Shown: one piece after another, positions 17,837-27,381 of the stretch | Layout of the letters: every line of letters begins with the position of its first letter | How positions within the stretch are numbered: the first letter of the stretch is position 1 | From: CAZBNB01 sp964493245 | GTDB taxonomy: Bacteria; Pseudomonadota; Gammaproteobacteria; Legionellales; Legionellaceae | Direction: 5' to 3' | Length of the DNA: 64,000 nt | Assembly: GCA_964493245.1 (NCBI GenBank) | Contig: CAZBNB010000005.1 | Coordinates: forward strand, 1 to 64,000 | Translations under genes and position numbers: made by a program | Notes under the pieces: model-generated | The model's database searches: none | The model's input: only the letters and a program-made list of their open reading frames with translations | What the model was told of the DNA's origin: nothing

Positions 17837-18159
17837 TCTCGCTCTAAATAATCTAGCTTATCGGTCACCGCTTCCCACTCAGCGGCATCTTCTGGTGCAT
17901 CTTTTTTTGTGGTAATATTCAGCCATGCTTGTGCTAATTCAGCATTGATTGTTTTAAATTGTTGTTGTGCATCCGTCAAATCATCTTCTGAAACAATCGC
18001 ATTAACCGGACATTCAGGTTCACACAACGCACAATCGATACATTCATCTGGATGAATAACCAAAAAATTAGGGCCTTCATAAAAACAATCAACCGGGCAC
18101 ACTTCTACGCAGTCTGTATATTTACATTTAATACAACTTTCTGTTACCACAAATGTCAT
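17824..18159 (-). CDS. fdxA: Seven-iron ferredoxin (FdxA type)
   Basis: 111 residues. Two cluster-binding regions: CIKCKYTDCVEVCPVDCF and CIDCALCEPECPVNAI, the layout of Azotobacter FdI-like [3Fe-4S][4Fe-4S] ferredoxins, followed by an acidic C-terminal extension. I use ATG 18159, preceded by GAGG; starts at 18219 or 18171 add residues absent from the family. An electron carrier; the partner is unknown. Confidence 0.94.
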   Translation of the reverse strand: MTFVVTESCIKCKYTDCVEVCPVDCFYEGPNFLVIHPDECIDCALCEPECPVNAIVSEDDLTDAQQQFKTINAELAQAWLNITTKKDAPEDAAEWEAVTDKLDYLEREWKE

Positions 18160-18412
18160 GATTAGCCTCATTGAAATAGCTGTTATCTCAATAATACCTG
18201 ATTTCAATTTTAGGAACAAAAATAATTTTTAGAGCTCAATACGCTTACATAAAAAATGTTTCAAAAAACCCCTAACAAAATCGCCATATTATAAAACAAT
18301 CAGACCCACTTATTGTCACATTGCCTTTAAATAAAAAAACATATACAATCTGTTTTCTTTATCAAAACACTCACTTTGCGTAGTACCTTTTACAGTCATT
18401 TATTGAAATTAT

Positions 18413-18442
18413 TCTATAACGATGCGCATTGATCGTTATAGA
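18413..18442. promoter_or_regulatory. 11-bp perfect hairpin in the leader of the next gene
   Basis: TCTATAACGAT and its exact complement around an 8-base loop, 31 bases before the start codon at 18474. It could be an operator or an mRNA structure. The rest of the 18160-18473 gap is AT-rich with no gene. Confidence 0.5.
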
Positions 18443-18473
18443 CAAAGATAACTAAACAAATAAGGGTGCAATA

Positions 18474-20096
18474 ATGACAGCTGATAATTTCGACGAAATA
18501 GCAGAAAAAAAAATCATCAAAGAGTTTTCTTCCAATATCAATTATGTCAGAGAAAAACTGAAAGAAGACACTGATTTAGCTACTTATCTTCCGGAGCATC
18601 TACTTCCATACAAAGATGCCATTGCGAAAGTTCGTGGTAGTCCATATAGCGCTTTTTTTCTTAACACGATTATCGCTCTTGCAGCCGTATTACCTTATTC
18701 TTCCACTTCATTTTTAGGAGAAAAATTCACCGGCTTTTCTCCGATGGAGAGGCGCCTTTTAAACACCATTGGTCTACTACCGGCCGGCTTCACCAGAATA
18801 GTCCAAGGCGTGCTCACTCACTGGGGATACGGAGAAGCCGCTGCAACCATCATTCAAACTATGGGTGTTTTAGGCACTGCAAGTATAATTTCTGTGCTAT
18901 ATCAATATGATGATAATGACTTTGCCAATGCAACAACCAACAGTGATCTTTATTATATAATAATGTTATGTAATATTTTTATCTCTCTACCGCTGGGCTG
19001 TTATCCTAAAATAGCTGAAATCGCGAGACAATCGCCGAAAAATGCCGAAACACGTGAAAAAACATTAAGCGACATTGCGGAAGTAACCGGTGTTTCCATG
19101 GATTTGAGCTGGTGGCAAAAAAAGATCACACATATCCTAGGGCAAGGCCCAGTAAGAAATATTGCTCTCGCTTCCGCTATTGCCAATATAGGCCCAGGCA
19201 TAACGAATGCCATTCCATTAATCATACCCGATTCAACAACAACAGATTATTTTGTCGTTTTAGGCCTACAGCTTGCGTTATTAATCGGGTCACGGACTTA
19301 TCCCTCTAGTCCATATCAAGTACAATTAAAACAACACAAAGTACCCGAAGATACTGCGTTTGAGATTACTGAATACTTGGGTCAAGAACCGAAATTACCA
19401 GCAAGCTTTTTACCAAATTTAAGTACTGAGGAACAAATAGCGGCTGTTGTGTCCATCATAGATGTCAGTGTTTTTTACGTTGCTTTTTATTCGTTGTTAG
19501 TCTTAATCTGCTTATCTGGAAAAGGAATATATCAAGAAGAGATGGGACCAACGATCGCGACTTTAATCGTCATCAGTATTGCTGTTATTTCATCGTTTAG
19601 TCGTGCAATACCAGCTTATTCTTTGTTTGGCCTCACTGCCAGTCAATTTAATTTAGCTGCTTTGGCAGTGATGACAGCAACCTCTTTGATTGTAACATTA
19701 TCACCAGAAAACGGAATTTGGGCTTTGCTTTTATTTGCGGTTGCAAACGGTTGCGGTAATGGTGTAGTTATTAACAAGCTCACGGAAGATGCTCCCAAAT
19801 ATGTTGCAGCTGGAACAGCATTGTCTACCGGAATTGCACTGATACTCGCTTTTCCGTTTGGCCTCGCCGAAACCTCTTTTCATGAAATCATCTTACTCAT
19901 TTGTGCAGCAACTTTAGCATATGGGATAGCCCGAGAAGCAGGATGGAAGCCACATTCAGCTTTACAGAAATTCTCTATACTCAATAGCAATAGACCTACA
20001 CAACAAATAGAAATGCCCCCCACTTTTCATCCCACAGAACATAATGATGATGATGAAAAGAAAGTTGACATAGAAGAGAACGCGCCAAAAATGTAA
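18474..20096 (+). CDS. Large multi-pass membrane protein, divergent MFS (NarK-like?)
   Basis: 540 residues with about 12 hydrophobic segments between roughly residues 60 and 480, a polar N-terminal ~55 residues and an acidic, polar C-terminal ~50 (HNDDDEKKVDIEENAPKM). Patterns such as FSPMERRLLNTIGLLPAGFTR and LFGLTASQFNL resemble helix-loop motifs of nitrate/nitrite-type MFS antiporters, but similarity by eye is weak. No nitrate metabolism genes are nearby. Transporter of unknown substrate is the safest description. Stands alone behind an AT-rich, hairpin-bearing leader. Confidence 0.6.
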   Translation: MTADNFDEIAEKKIIKEFSSNINYVREKLKEDTDLATYLPEHLLPYKDAIAKVRGSPYSAFFLNTIIALAAVLPYSSTSFLGEKFTGFSPMERRLLNTIGLLPAGFTRIVQGVLTHWGYGEAAATIIQTMGVLGTASIISVLYQYDDNDFANATTNSDLYYIIMLCNIFISLPLGCYPKIAEIARQSPKNAETREKTLSDIAEVTGVSMDLSWWQKKITHILGQGPVRNIALASAIANIGPGITNAIPLIIPDSTTTDYFVVLGLQLALLIGSRTYPSSPYQVQLKQHKVPEDTAFEITEYLGQEPKLPASFLPNLSTEEQIAAVVSIIDVSVFYVAFYSLLVLICLSGKGIYQEEMGPTIATLIVISIAVISSFSRAIPAYSLFGLTASQFNLAALAVMTATSLIVTLSPENGIWALLLFAVANGCGNGVVINKLTEDAPKYVAAGTALSTGIALILAFPFGLAETSFHEIILLICAATLAYGIAREAGWKPHSALQKFSILNSNRPTQQIEMPPTFHPTEHNDDDEKKVDIEENAPKM

Positions 20097-20176
20097 AAAA
20101 TCGCTGGCTCAAAATACCAGCCATCACTCACGTTCTTTGATTTAAAGGGCACTGAGCGATTGCAGTTTTATGTATT

Positions 20177-21007
20177 TCAGCTTATCAATGATTTGGTGAC
20201 ACAATCTAATGTAAATTGATCCAGCATTTTAAAAGCAATACTCATCGAAGACGACGGTAACCCTGGCAATTGATTGTATTGATACCAGCCAGCATCCTCC
20301 AATTCATTGTGGTCAATCACAATATCACCTGATTCATATTCAGCAATAAAACCTATCATTAAAGAGTCTGGAAAGGGCCAAGGCTGAGAACCATAATAGG
20401 ACAAGTTTTTTATTTTGATCCCCACTTCCTCTAAAACCTCTCGGTGAACCGTTTCCTCTAATGTCTCTCCTGCTTCAACAAAGCCGGCTATCAACCCATA
20501 TACACCCGGAGGAAAATGGCCACTTCTCGCCATCAATATTTTATCACCATGATGAATGAGTACGATAATGGCTGGAGAGATTCTTGGATAATAATTTACC
20601 TGACAATCAACACAATGACGCTCAAAAGCCTGGCCACTCAAGATCGTTTGTTTGGCACATCGACCACAAAATTGATGCGACTTATCCCAACGAATCAGCG
20701 AGAAACCTCTTGTCAGTGCACTAAATTCGTGTTGATTAATCAGATGCAACGCTTCCCTGATTGTAGCCCATTGGCCCTGTTCGAATAAAACCGCGGAACC
20801 CTCATCAATAGAATCGATTTCAATCAGATCAACTGAATCACAGTTAATTTGTCTGACAATTATCTTATCCAAGACATTGAGCCATGTCACATCCCAAAAA
20901 ATAGTCCGATGCGATAATAAAACCTTATCATTATGGAAAATAATCATATGCTGAGTAATATGACCCACATTCACTCTCTGATTCAAAAGGTACAGTGATG
21001 GTAGCAA
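20177..21007 (-). CDS. nudC: NADH pyrophosphatase / RNA deNADding enzyme NudC
   Basis: Hydrolyses NAD(H) and removes NAD caps from RNA. A zinc ribbon (CGRC then CVDC) lies in mid-protein, followed by the Nudix box GFVEAGETLEETVHREVLEE and the NudC-specific SQPWPFPDSLM. The start is uncertain: TTG at 21007 gives 276 residues, while an ATG at 20947 gives about 256, nearer E. coli NudC. Confidence 0.94.
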   Translation of the reverse strand: MLPSLYLLNQRVNVGHITQHMIIFHNDKVLLSHRTIFWDVTWLNVLDKIIVRQINCDSVDLIEIDSIDEGSAVLFEQGQWATIREALHLINQHEFSALTRGFSLIRWDKSHQFCGRCAKQTILSGQAFERHCVDCQVNYYPRISPAIIVLIHHGDKILMARSGHFPPGVYGLIAGFVEAGETLEETVHREVLEEVGIKIKNLSYYGSQPWPFPDSLMIGFIAEYESGDIVIDHNELEDAGWYQYNQLPGLPSSSMSIAFKMLDQFTLDCVTKSLIS

Positions 21008-21085
21008 ATGCGAGCGGTTACGAAAAGATACGGATGCTTAAAAAGCTCTTAATGAAATAAACTCACAGTAATTTATGGAAAAATG

Positions 21086-21094
21086 TGGTATAAT
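21086..21094 (+). promoter_or_regulatory. Extended -10 promoter with flanking direct repeats
   Basis: TGGTATAAT is a perfect TGnTATAAT. Just downstream, CATGGTTAAA and CATGGTAAA (about 21096-21113) form a direct repeat that could be the operator of the antitoxin-like protein encoded next. Confidence 0.6.
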
Positions 21095-21132
21095 CATGGT
21101 TAAAGCATGGTAAATATAGTTGGGGTAATTTT

Positions 21133-21522
21133 ATGAATGCATCGCAATCCGCTTTATTTAGAACAATTCCTGAAAAGGATTTCTTTCAATTTTTTGACCA
21201 CGGCGATGTAAACGGTCAAAAAGTTGTTGATTTCTTGAAGTATAAAAAAACAGATGTTGCTGCCGCAACCAATGTGCCTGTGAGTTCTATTCGTTATGAG
21301 CCCCAAAAAATGCCTATAGAACTCAAAGAGCGCCTCACTGAATGGGCAACAGCATTAAATTTAGTTCAAGGTTTTTTCAAGGACCAACAAAAAACATTAC
21401 TGTGGTTCTCCATACCCAATCCTTTGTTAGGTAGTATGTCACCCCGAGATATGATTCGTGTTGGGCGGTTTAAAAAGCTTCTGAATTTCATTCAAACCGC
21501 CCTGGACGAAAATCAACGATGA
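21133..21522 (+). CDS. MbcA/ParS/Xre-type antitoxin-like protein
   Basis: 129 residues. The C-terminal region PNPLLGSMSPRDMIRVGRF matches the toxin-binding domain of the Xre/MbcA/ParS antitoxin family (formerly DUF2384), which normally neutralises a RES-type NAD-degrading toxin. The N-terminal half contains a degenerate helix-turn-helix (TDVAAATNVPVSSIRY). No RES toxin follows: only a 15-codon frame overlaps its stop before the next gene, so it is an orphan or the toxin has been lost. Confidence 0.78.
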   Translation: MNASQSALFRTIPEKDFFQFFDHGDVNGQKVVDFLKYKKTDVAAATNVPVSSIRYEPQKMPIELKERLTEWATALNLVQGFFKDQQKTLLWFSIPNPLLGSMSPRDMIRVGRFKKLLNFIQTALDENQR

Positions 21523-21612
21523 CAAAACATAGTGGTGATTATACTTCCGAAATCGAATACGAATAGATGGGATAAATTGGAGATTGAGTGAGCTTGATGC
21601 CAAGGAAATAAT

Positions 21613-21864
21613 ATGAATTTTAAAAAGGCTGAAATGCATGAAAAAATAACACCTGGAGCAGCATTAAAAATGCTTCGTGAATTGCAAGAGCTAAGTCAAA
21701 ATGACTTGGCTCAACTCACCAACATGAATCAATCCAATATTTCTGCCATTGAAAATGGCGCAAGGCAAATGGGCAGAGAGAGTGCCCTGGTATTGGCAAA
21801 GGCATTGCATGTTCATCCGGCGGTATTGTTGTTTCCAGACTTTGATATCGCAGATGTGGCTTAG
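21613..21864 (+). CDS. XRE-family helix-turn-helix regulator
   Basis: 83 residues, a single HTH_3 domain: GAALKMLRELQELSQNDLAQLTN, then MNQSNISAIENGARQMG. Ribosome site AAGGA precedes ATG 21613. Small XRE proteins of this size are often antitoxins (HigA type) or autoregulators. It lies between the orphan MbcA-like gene and the acetyltransferase, and may control the downstream cassette. Confidence 0.82.
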   Translation: MNFKKAEMHEKITPGAALKMLRELQELSQNDLAQLTNMNQSNISAIENGARQMGRESALVLAKALHVHPAVLLFPDFDIADVA

Positions 21865-21905
21865 CCTATCCTCAATCTCACACCATACTCAATCAAGGGA
21901 TAGAA

Positions 21906-22388
21906 ATGCACAAACAAATTGCTCATATTAATAGCCTTTCACATAGGAAGGCGAACATACACGATTTACGATCGATTATTACATTACTTTTAGAAGATGA
22001 GTTAGGCCAAACACGAGAGCACTTGAACACAACGATCGATCAATGTTACATCGATGCATTTCATCGGATTGATACGGATCTCAACCAATACCTCATGATT
22101 GTATGCTCTGAAAATGCTATTGTGGGCACATGTCATTTGACTATTATGCCTTCATTAACGTTTGCTGGCTCTACTCGAATGCAAATAGAAGCTGTTCGTG
22201 TATCAGCCAAATATCGAGGGCAAAAAATTGGCGAATGGATGATGCATGCAGCCATTGACTATGCAAAATCAAAAGATGTTTCTATTATTCAGTTAACAAC
22301 AAATATTAAACGCCCCAGAGCTAAAGAGTTTTATGAGCGATTAGGCTTTGAAACAACTCATGTTGGCATGAAATATTATATTAAATAA
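21906..22388 (+). CDS. GNAT family N-acetyltransferase
   Basis: 160 residues with the GNAT acetyl-CoA-binding motif A: EAVRVSAKYRGQKIGEWMM (R/Q-x-x-G-x-G/A type) and the terminal RAKEFYERLGFETTHVGMKY. Substrate unknown. First gene of an apparent GNAT-MFS-CoA transferase cassette (gaps of 34 and 51 bases), suggesting detoxification or modification of a small molecule. Confidence 0.86.
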   Translation: MHKQIAHINSLSHRKANIHDLRSIITLLLEDELGQTREHLNTTIDQCYIDAFHRIDTDLNQYLMIVCSENAIVGTCHLTIMPSLTFAGSTRMQIEAVRVSAKYRGQKIGEWMMHAAIDYAKSKDVSIIQLTTNIKRPRAKEFYERLGFETTHVGMKYYIK

Positions 22389-22422
22389 GTATGTCGACAC
22401 ACCTTTAAACTGAGTGGGTTAA

Positions 22423-23850
22423 ATGAATAAAAACTCAAGGATCAAAATTGAATACCGCTATATCGTTGCAGCTATTTACGCGGTCGTTTTATTTTTAGAT
22501 AGACTTGATTTAACCATTGTAAATATCGCGCTACCAACACTGGCAGAATATTTCAACGTCCCTATCACTCAAACAGAGTGGGTAAACAATGCTTATTTGC
22601 TTGCTCTCGCCATGAGTATTCCCATCAGTGGCTGGGCAGGCGACCAGTTTGGCGTTAAAAAAGTTTTTATTATTGCAACCAGCCTTTTTGGGTTGTCGTC
22701 ATTGCTATGTGCATTTTCACCTAATTTAACAACCATGGCCATTTTGCGCTTTTTGCAAGGTTTGGGTGGTGGCGTCATTATTCCAGTAGGCATGACGATG
22801 GTATACCGCGTGTTTGATCCTTCAGAATATGCGAGCATTACCAGTTTTATTTTCATTCCAACGCTTATAGCTCCAGCTATTGCGCCTGCATTAGGTGGCG
22901 TAATTATTAACTACTTTGGCTGGAAATGGGTGTTTCTTTTTGCCGTACCCATTTGTTTCATTGCTATAATTTTATCCATAATCATATTAAAAGAACAAAA
23001 AAATGAAGAGAAAACGCCTCTTGATTGGTTAGGCTTTCTGCTTTCTTCTTGTGCATTAATTTTAATGTTATATTTTATTTCTTCCTTAGGAAAAAATGAG
23101 AGTTATTTTCAAATCACAGCCATTTTAATTGCCGCAATATTCTCAAGTTATCTGTTCCTCAGACACGAAAAAAATAGTACATTTCCGTTAATAGATATTA
23201 AGTTTTTTAAAAATGAGTTATTTCGACAGGTTAATCTAATTCAATTGGCATTTCAGATATGCCATTTTGGCTCTATTTTTTTGATTGGCATGTATCTTCA
23301 AGTAGGTGTTGGAATGTCCGCTATGGTTGCGGGGCTCATTATGGGCATGCAAGCCATTGGCGCAATTTGTACCAGTCGCTACTCAGTTAAACTATTTCAC
23401 CAGTTTGGCCCTAGTCTTCCGATAATCATTGGGTTTATTGGTGTTGCGATAATTACTCCCTGTATTTTATTGATTAATACCCCCAAGATGATTTTAATTG
23501 GAGGTGTTATTCTTTTTATAAGAGGATTGTTTAGCGGTTTATGCGGAACACCCATTCAAACGGCAAGTATTATTGGTTTTAAAAAAGAAGACGTTGGACG
23601 AGCGAGCGCTGTATTTAATGCGGGAAGACAAATATCCATTAGTTTTGGAATTGCATTAACCTCTCTTTTGATAACGTTTGGTTTTAAATTAAACGGACTT
23701 GATGTATTGCAACAAACCTCACAACCAAGCAAAGCCGTCTTTTATTACGCATTTATGCTGATTCCGTTAGTATCTTTCTTGGGTATTTTAATGACGGCAC
23801 AAATTAGGGCAATGATATGGACTGCTCAAGAGAAAATACAAATCAAATGA
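22423..23850 (+). CDS. MFS exporter, DHA2/EmrB-QacA family
   Basis: 475 residues, about 14 hydrophobic helices. DHA2 signatures: DRLDLTIVNIALPTLAEYF in helix 1, WVNNAYLLALAMSIPISGW, and RFLQGLGGGVIIPVGMTM. These proton-driven pumps export drugs or amphipathic compounds. It sits between acetyltransferase and CoA-transferase genes and probably belongs to the same transcription unit. Confidence 0.9.
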   Translation: MNKNSRIKIEYRYIVAAIYAVVLFLDRLDLTIVNIALPTLAEYFNVPITQTEWVNNAYLLALAMSIPISGWAGDQFGVKKVFIIATSLFGLSSLLCAFSPNLTTMAILRFLQGLGGGVIIPVGMTMVYRVFDPSEYASITSFIFIPTLIAPAIAPALGGVIINYFGWKWVFLFAVPICFIAIILSIIILKEQKNEEKTPLDWLGFLLSSCALILMLYFISSLGKNESYFQITAILIAAIFSSYLFLRHEKNSTFPLIDIKFFKNELFRQVNLIQLAFQICHFGSIFLIGMYLQVGVGMSAMVAGLIMGMQAIGAICTSRYSVKLFHQFGPSLPIIIGFIGVAIITPCILLINTPKMILIGGVILFIRGLFSGLCGTPIQTASIIGFKKEDVGRASAVFNAGRQISISFGIALTSLLITFGFKLNGLDVLQQTSQPSKAVFYYAFMLIPLVSFLGILMTAQIRAMIWTAQEKIQIK

Positions 23851-23901
23851 ATGAGTATTCGATATCATTGTAAAAAAACCAGTATGTTGAGATAAAAACA
23901 A

Positions 23902-25272
23902 ATGGAAATATTCATAACGTTGTTGAGATTATTGGGAACTCCACTTGATCATGTTGATAATGTGACAATCATTGGCAATGATCCTATTTTACCCAGCCCT
24001 TTTCTAATAGGAGAAGCTGGTGCTGCTATTATTGCTGTAATAGGATATATTTCTTCAGAGTTATGGGTGTTGAAAAATCATAGGACACAAAAAATTGATG
24101 TTACTGTGAAAGATGCTGCTATTGCACAACGCTCACATGAATATATCAACGTCATTAATGGTGATAACCAGGATTTATGGAGTCCTATTTCGGGTTTTTA
24201 TCAAACACAGGATAATCGATGGATACAACTTCATTGTAATTTTCCGCATCATCAGAAGAGCGTTATTTCTTTATTATGTTGTGAAGATAATAAAGCATCT
24301 GTCACTGATGCTGTAAAAAAATGGCCTGCTTTACAGTTAGAAGAGGCTCTAGCCAACCTTGGTTTGTGTGCAGCCATAGTTCGAACGGCTGATGAATGGA
24401 AGCAACATCCACAATTCCATGCAATTGAAAATCTACCATTAATAGAAATTATTAAAATTGGCTGCAGTAAACCTGAATCGTTACCCATGGGAAATAGACC
24501 ATTATCAGGAATTAACGTGTTGGATTTAACTCGCATTATTGCAGGTCCCGTTTGTGGTAAAACATTAGCTGAACACGGTGCAACAGTAATGCTTATTTCT
24601 AGCCCAGAATTACCGTGTATTTTGCCATTAGTTATGGACACTGGTTTTGGCAAACTTTCGGCTTACCTCGATTTAAATAAGAATAAAGACAAAGAGCGTC
24701 TTATTCAACTCGTTAAGAAAACTGATGTTTTTGTACAATCTTATCGTCCAGGTGGTTTAGCTGAAAAGGGCTTTTCTCCAGAAATACTTGCGAAACATCG
24801 TCCTGGGATTATTTATATCACTTTTAGTGCTTATTCACACGTGGGTCCATGGGCCAATCGCCATGGTTACGATAGTTTGGTTCAATCTGCAACAGGCATT
24901 GTACATGAGCAAAGTGATTCTAACTTACCAAAACACCTACCTGCACAATCTTTAGATTATATAACAGGATTTTTAGCTGCTGCTGGTGCAATGGAAGCAC
25001 TTAGAAGACGTGCAATAGATGGAGGAAGCTATGTGGTGCGTGTATCGTTAGCTCAAACCGCACATTGGTTTAAACAATTAGGTAGAGTTACTGGTGATTT
25101 CTCTCAATGCAAAATACCTACGAGAGAACAAATAAAATTCTTACTGACACACACAACAACTGCTTTTGGAAAAATTGAGCATCTTTTGCCTATTTTGAAA
25201 ATGTCTGAAACACCACCCTATTGGGATAAACCACCAAGTCCATTAGGAGCCGATCAGTCTAAATGGCCATAA
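23902..25272 (+). CDS. Family III CoA-transferase (CaiB/BaiF)
   Basis: 456 residues. Transfers CoA between carboxylic acids. The CaiB signature GINVLDLTRIIAGPVCGKTL lies near residue 200, with FVQSYRPGGLAEKGF and RHGYDSLVQSATG (the Asp is the likely catalytic residue) after it. The ~190-residue N-terminal region resembles a second, degenerate CoA-transferase half, so the protein has a long two-part architecture. Last gene of the GNAT-MFS cassette. Substrate unknown. Confidence 0.85.
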   Translation: MEIFITLLRLLGTPLDHVDNVTIIGNDPILPSPFLIGEAGAAIIAVIGYISSELWVLKNHRTQKIDVTVKDAAIAQRSHEYINVINGDNQDLWSPISGFYQTQDNRWIQLHCNFPHHQKSVISLLCCEDNKASVTDAVKKWPALQLEEALANLGLCAAIVRTADEWKQHPQFHAIENLPLIEIIKIGCSKPESLPMGNRPLSGINVLDLTRIIAGPVCGKTLAEHGATVMLISSPELPCILPLVMDTGFGKLSAYLDLNKNKDKERLIQLVKKTDVFVQSYRPGGLAEKGFSPEILAKHRPGIIYITFSAYSHVGPWANRHGYDSLVQSATGIVHEQSDSNLPKHLPAQSLDYITGFLAAAGAMEALRRRAIDGGSYVVRVSLAQTAHWFKQLGRVTGDFSQCKIPTREQIKFLLTHTTTAFGKIEHLLPILKMSETPPYWDKPPSPLGADQSKWP

Positions 25273-25317
25273 CATCGACGCTATTATTTATAGCCTGGCT
25301 TGAGCACAATAAAAAAC

Positions 25318-25692
25318 CTATTCTCTTCGTATAAATTGTGCGTAAGCTTTCGCCGCTTCATTGGGATCCATTGTACTCAGCTCAAGTTTTTCATGCTTTT
25401 TGATCTGATTATGAACGGCATTATCATGCTCACTCAAAAAATCCGTGAGATTTTTTATATCAGATATGCTTAATTCTTGACCCGCTAATGACTTTAACAG
25501 CTCAGGGATGATTTTTGTTGTTTCCGCCCCCACAAGTTCTGGCATGATAACAGTTGTAGGCTTATCTGTTACTTTGGGCACCAAGCGCTCAATACATAGC
25601 CGTAATGACACGGGATCGCCAGACAGTGCCAACTCAATGACTTTACTAACAAGGGATTCTGAATGTGCTTCAAAGAGCTTGGTTATAGTAAA
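25318..25692 (-). pseudogene. DUF5681-like phage-associated fragment, 5'-truncated
   Basis: Readable from a stop at 25693-25695 to the 3' stop, with LALSGDPVSLRLCIERLVP resembling the conserved DUF5681 core (protein often near phage terminases). No ATG or GTG start with a ribosome site is found; only a TTG at 25632 gives a 104-residue product. The usual basic N-terminus is missing. I read it as a truncated phage or island remnant. Confidence 0.55.
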
Positions 25693-25800
25693 TTAAAATT
25701 TAAATGACCCATACATAGCGCGATGATGATGGACATACAACTCCCATAAAAATTTAAATTAAGATGCAGTTACCCTGCGTCGATACTTGAAAATTGTCTG

Positions 25801-26742
25801 TTATCCTATAACATTCTTATGTTTCCCCGCCAAATAAGCCTCTAAATTTTCTTGGGTGACTTGAAGAATACGTGCTTGCGCAGCAATACTAGCCCATGCC
25901 ACATGTGGTGTTACAATACAATTTGAGAGTTGCGTCAACGGATGCGTAGGCATTGGTGGCTCTTCAACCAAAACATCTAAACCAGCGCCAGCAATCGTGC
26001 CATCCTTAAGCGCATCATACAGAGCCTTTTCATCCACTAAAGCCCCACGACTCACATTAATTAATAACGCCGAAGGTTTCATCAGTTTTAGAGTGCTCGC
26101 ATTAATCATCTGATGAGTTTCAGCCGTAGCAGGGCAATGCAAACTGATCACATCACTATTTTGAAATAATTCTTCTAAAGTACAAAACATAACTGTAGAC
26201 GCAATTTTAGGATGCCGCGTATAGACATTCACTTGCATCCCAAAAACTTGCGCGATTTGTGCGACTCGTTGCCCAATGGCTCCAAACCCAATAATACCTA
26301 ATGTTTGACCACGTAATTCTGTAATAGGATAATTAACGATATCAAATCGTTTTATTTTTGAGCACATGTTTTTTTTCACATCTGCAAAAAATGCCCCCAC
26401 ATGATTAGTTAATTCTAACAAAAGGGCAAAAGTATGTTGTGCTACCGAATCGGTACTATAAGCTGGAATATTGGTCACAGTAATATGATGCTTTTTAGCT
26501 GCAATGCTATCTACAACATCATGACCTGTCGCCATAACTCCCACATACCTGAGCATGCTGGTACTCGCAAAATCTGCTGCACTTAGTATTGTTTTATCTG
26601 TTAAAACAATACTTGCATCACGAATACGCTTTTGCACTTCAGATGACTCCGTATAATCATAAAATGTCACCTGACCATACGCTGATAAAAATACAAAGTC
26701 TTTTTCTCGATAAGGATAAGCATCTAAGATAACAATCTTCAC
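25801..26742 (-). CDS. D-2-hydroxyacid dehydrogenase, glycerate-dehydrogenase-like
   Basis: NAD(P)-dependent reduction of 2-ketoacids such as hydroxypyruvate. 313 residues from a GTG (VKIVILDAYP, the usual family start), which has an AAGGAAG ribosome site; an ATG nine codons upstream (26769) is possible. Rossmann motif GFGAIG, the catalytic Arg in NVSRGALVD, Glu in LDVLVEEPPMP and His in VTPHVAWAS are all present. Not in an obvious operon. Confidence 0.88.
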   Translation of the reverse strand: MKIVILDAYPYREKDFVFLSAYGQVTFYDYTESSEVQKRIRDASIVLTDKTILSAADFASTSMLRYVGVMATGHDVVDSIAAKKHHITVTNIPAYSTDSVAQHTFALLLELTNHVGAFFADVKKNMCSKIKRFDIVNYPITELRGQTLGIIGFGAIGQRVAQIAQVFGMQVNVYTRHPKIASTVMFCTLEELFQNSDVISLHCPATAETHQMINASTLKLMKPSALLINVSRGALVDEKALYDALKDGTIAGAGLDVLVEEPPMPTHPLTQLSNCIVTPHVAWASIAAQARILQVTQENLEAYLAGKHKNVIG

Positions 26743-26829
26743 AATAACTTCCTTGTTTGTATGCTTCACTCAAATCCGAATATAGTGAAAGATGCCAGAC
26801 GCGGCAAGTTAAAAGCATTTAAAAACATT

Positions 26830-26867
26830 CAATCGCTCATGGATGATTTAAATAATGAGAGCGATTG
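26830..26867 (-). terminator. Stem-loop and T-rich tail after the XRE gene
   Basis: CAATCGCTC and GAGCGATTG arms, followed on the minus strand by AATGTTTTT. It lies just after the stop of the XRE gene at 26879 and separates it from the dehydrogenase gene. Confidence 0.6.
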
Positions 26868-26878
26868 AGTACACCATC

Positions 26879-27181
26879 TCACACTAACCCTGCCAGACCA
26901 TGTTTTTCAAAAATATTGAGTAATTTCAAAATAGCACCATGAGCATGGCGTTTCCCTTGCTCAAGACTGCGAATCATGGCAGGGCTAACATTGAGATATT
27001 TGGCAAACACCGCTTGACTCAAATGTTGATGTAATCGTAATTCTCGAATTTCATCACCTGTATATTCGTGTAATACGGGCAACTCTTCTTCAGTCAACTC
27101 TCGCAGCGTTTTTTTATCAATGATATCAGCTTGATGTAATCCATATGCAATATCATTAATCGTGTCTTGAATTTTAGTCAT
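26879..27181 (-). CDS. HigA/NadS-like XRE antitoxin or regulator
   Basis: 100 residues. The C-terminal HTH (DEIRELRLHQHLSQAVFAKY, then LNVSPAMIRSLEQGKRHAHG) matches the NadS/HigA-2 antitoxin family, whose partner RelE/ParE-like toxin gene normally lies directly upstream. Here the upstream ~75 bases hold only a 23-codon frame overlapping the start, so the toxin appears lost. The 27182-27381 stretch is AT-rich, with no gene. Confidence 0.75.
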   Translation of the reverse strand: MTKIQDTINDIAYGLHQADIIDKKTLRELTEEELPVLHEYTGDEIRELRLHQHLSQAVFAKYLNVSPAMIRSLEQGKRHAHGAILKLLNIFEKHGLAGLV

Positions 27182-27381
27182 GTTTTTTCACCTCATGCAA
27201 TTTCCTAGCTTCATGTAAAAATCGCTTTAGCATGTAACATTTCATTATAAAATATCCATATGTATTACTATGTAATATAATACGCTGTGATATAATAAGC
27301 AAATATCGCATTATACATACTGCTAACGCTGTGAAGATTAAATCAAAACCTAAGTTAGTCTTTATAAAAAGAAGAATTAAT

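Noticed and set aside
18474..20096. Firm assignment as a nitrate transporter
   Set aside because: Only weak motif resemblance; no nitrate or nitrite metabolism genes nearby.
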